Source: Bacteroidales bacterium UBA1208
Lineage (GTDB): Bacteria > Bacteroidota > Bacteroidia > Bacteroidales > P3
Reading direction: 5' to 3'
Assembly: GCA_002309955.1 (NCBI GenBank)
Contig: DBXQ01000067.1
Span: forward strand, 3,727 to 17,909
DNA: 14,183 nt
The notes beneath the pieces are model-generated. The model did no database searches, had not been told where the DNA came from, and was given only the letters and a program-made list of their open reading frames with translations. Of this stretch, positions 13,570 to 14,183 are shown piece after piece. A program made the position numbers and the translations under genes. The stretch's first letter is position 1; each line of letters begins with the position of its first letter.

Positions 13570-14183
13570 CTACTGCACATTCTTCAATATCCATCGGCGG
13601 AAGAAGGGGTCTTCTATCTCGTATTGCGGTGCACGAACCACATAGCCCGACTTCATCAGTCGCAAAAGGGAGCTATATGACGTGCTGGGGGCCTGACTGC
13701 GGTTCTGCATGGGCATCTGCGAGAGTGCCAACAGTTTCAAGGTGTAACGGTCGGTGCGGTTCATGTTTTGCCACAGCCGTTCATAGTCCAGGTCGTGCAT
13801 CTCCACCAATGCCACTACGGCCTTCTCCACAATATCGTCGCGAGTGTCTTTCCAGCGCGTCATCTCCCACACCTGCGATGCCAACTGCTGCGTGTAGTAG
13901 GGATGGCATGCCGTGAACTGCAGAATCTCGTCTGCCACACCTTCGGCATCAATCCTGTCGGTTATATATTTGTGGAAATCGTCGTAGGGTATCTTGCCCA
14001 TGTGAATCATCTGTCCGAAATGGTAGAACGGCGAGGTCTTTTTCTCAAAGATGGCCTCCATCATCGACTCCTGGCTGCCTAGCAGGATGTAGTTCAGATT
14101 ATGCTGACGCTGCATCAAGGAGCGGAGCTGTCGGTCCAACCCTTTTTGTATCTTCACCACCTCTTGGAATTCGTCAAGCACCA
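13570..14183 (-). CDS. Archaeal-type AAA ATPase, C-terminal part (5'-truncated by window)
   Basis: The frame enters from the right edge and stops with TAG at 13570-13572, giving about 204 residues. The visible part begins with Val-Leu-Asp-Glu-Phe-Gln-Glu, the Walker B strand of an Archaeal_ATPase-type STAND or AAA protein. It continues with NYILLGSQESMM (sensor-like strand followed by Ser), PFYHFGQMIHMGKIPYDDF and a helical lid. A winged-helix-like C-terminal part follows from about residue 145 (LKLLALSQ, then SSLLRLMKSGYVV), ending in YEIEDPFFRRWIL. The IEDPFFRRWI ending is typical of Bacteroidota members of this family. The P-loop would lie outside the window. Such proteins are common in this phylum, often in multiple copies, and their role is not established. 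Nothing in the neighbourhood points to a partner. Confidence 0.85.
   Translation of the reverse strand, partial: VLDEFQEVVKIQKGLDRQLRSLMQRQHNLNYILLGSQESMMEAIFEKKTSPFYHFGQMIHMGKIPYDDFHKYITDRIDAEGVADEILQFTACHPYYTQQLASQVWEMTRWKDTRDDIVEKAVVALVEMHDLDYERLWQNMNRTDRYTLKLLALSQMPMQNRSQAPSTSYSSLLRLMKSGYVVRAPQYEIEDPFFRRWILKNVQ

Noticed and set aside
13473..13916. 147-codon plus-strand frame with a hydrophobic N-terminus
   Set aside because: Most of it is antisense to the ATPase gene, and after the first 20 residues it has no protein-like features.

Overview
The window looks like a chromosomal segment of a member of the Bacteroidota, most likely order Bacteroidales. The evidence is Bacteroides-type promoter elements (-7 TAnnTTTG), the absence of Shine-Dalgarno sequences, many lipoproteins with short Cys-terminated signal peptides, a DUF5723-like outer-membrane protein, and MORN-repeat and Archaeal_ATPase-type genes. 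Genus cannot be set from the sequence alone.

Layout. The left edge (1-99) holds the last codons of an unidentified gene and its terminator. An AT-rich spacer leads to a well-formed promoter and nagB (glucosamine-6-phosphate deaminase, +), closed by its own terminator. From 1584 to 2475 there is no convincing gene, but there is an unusual density of inverted repeats. From 9697 down to 2476 runs a long minus-strand array that is probably one operon: lipoprotein of unknown function, DUF5723-like barrel protein, der (ribosome assembly GTPase), MORN-repeat secreted or lipoprotein, cca (tRNA 3'-end CCA addition) and miaA (tRNA A37 prenylation). Gaps are 12, 63, 27 and 42 bp, and cca and miaA overlap. 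The array mixes envelope genes of unknown function with core translation genes. Divergent from it is a secreted alpha/beta hydrolase (9786-10700, +), whose promoter appears to overlap that of the array.

Right of the hydrolase, and convergent with it, are a flavin-reductase-fold lipoprotein and a family 5 peptide-binding lipoprotein, both on the minus strand. They are followed by a 46-residue reading frame with a signal peptide that looks like the surviving 5' end of a larger secreted protein, and by the C-terminal part of an archaeal-type AAA ATPase that runs off the window.

I found no phage, insertion sequence, CRISPR, tRNA or rRNA, and no clear undescribed multi-gene system. The points most worth a second look are the missing canonical start codon of miaA, the palindrome cluster at 1598-2380, the lipoprotein plus barrel pair heading the translation operon, the overlapping divergent promoters, and the truncated secreted-protein gene.
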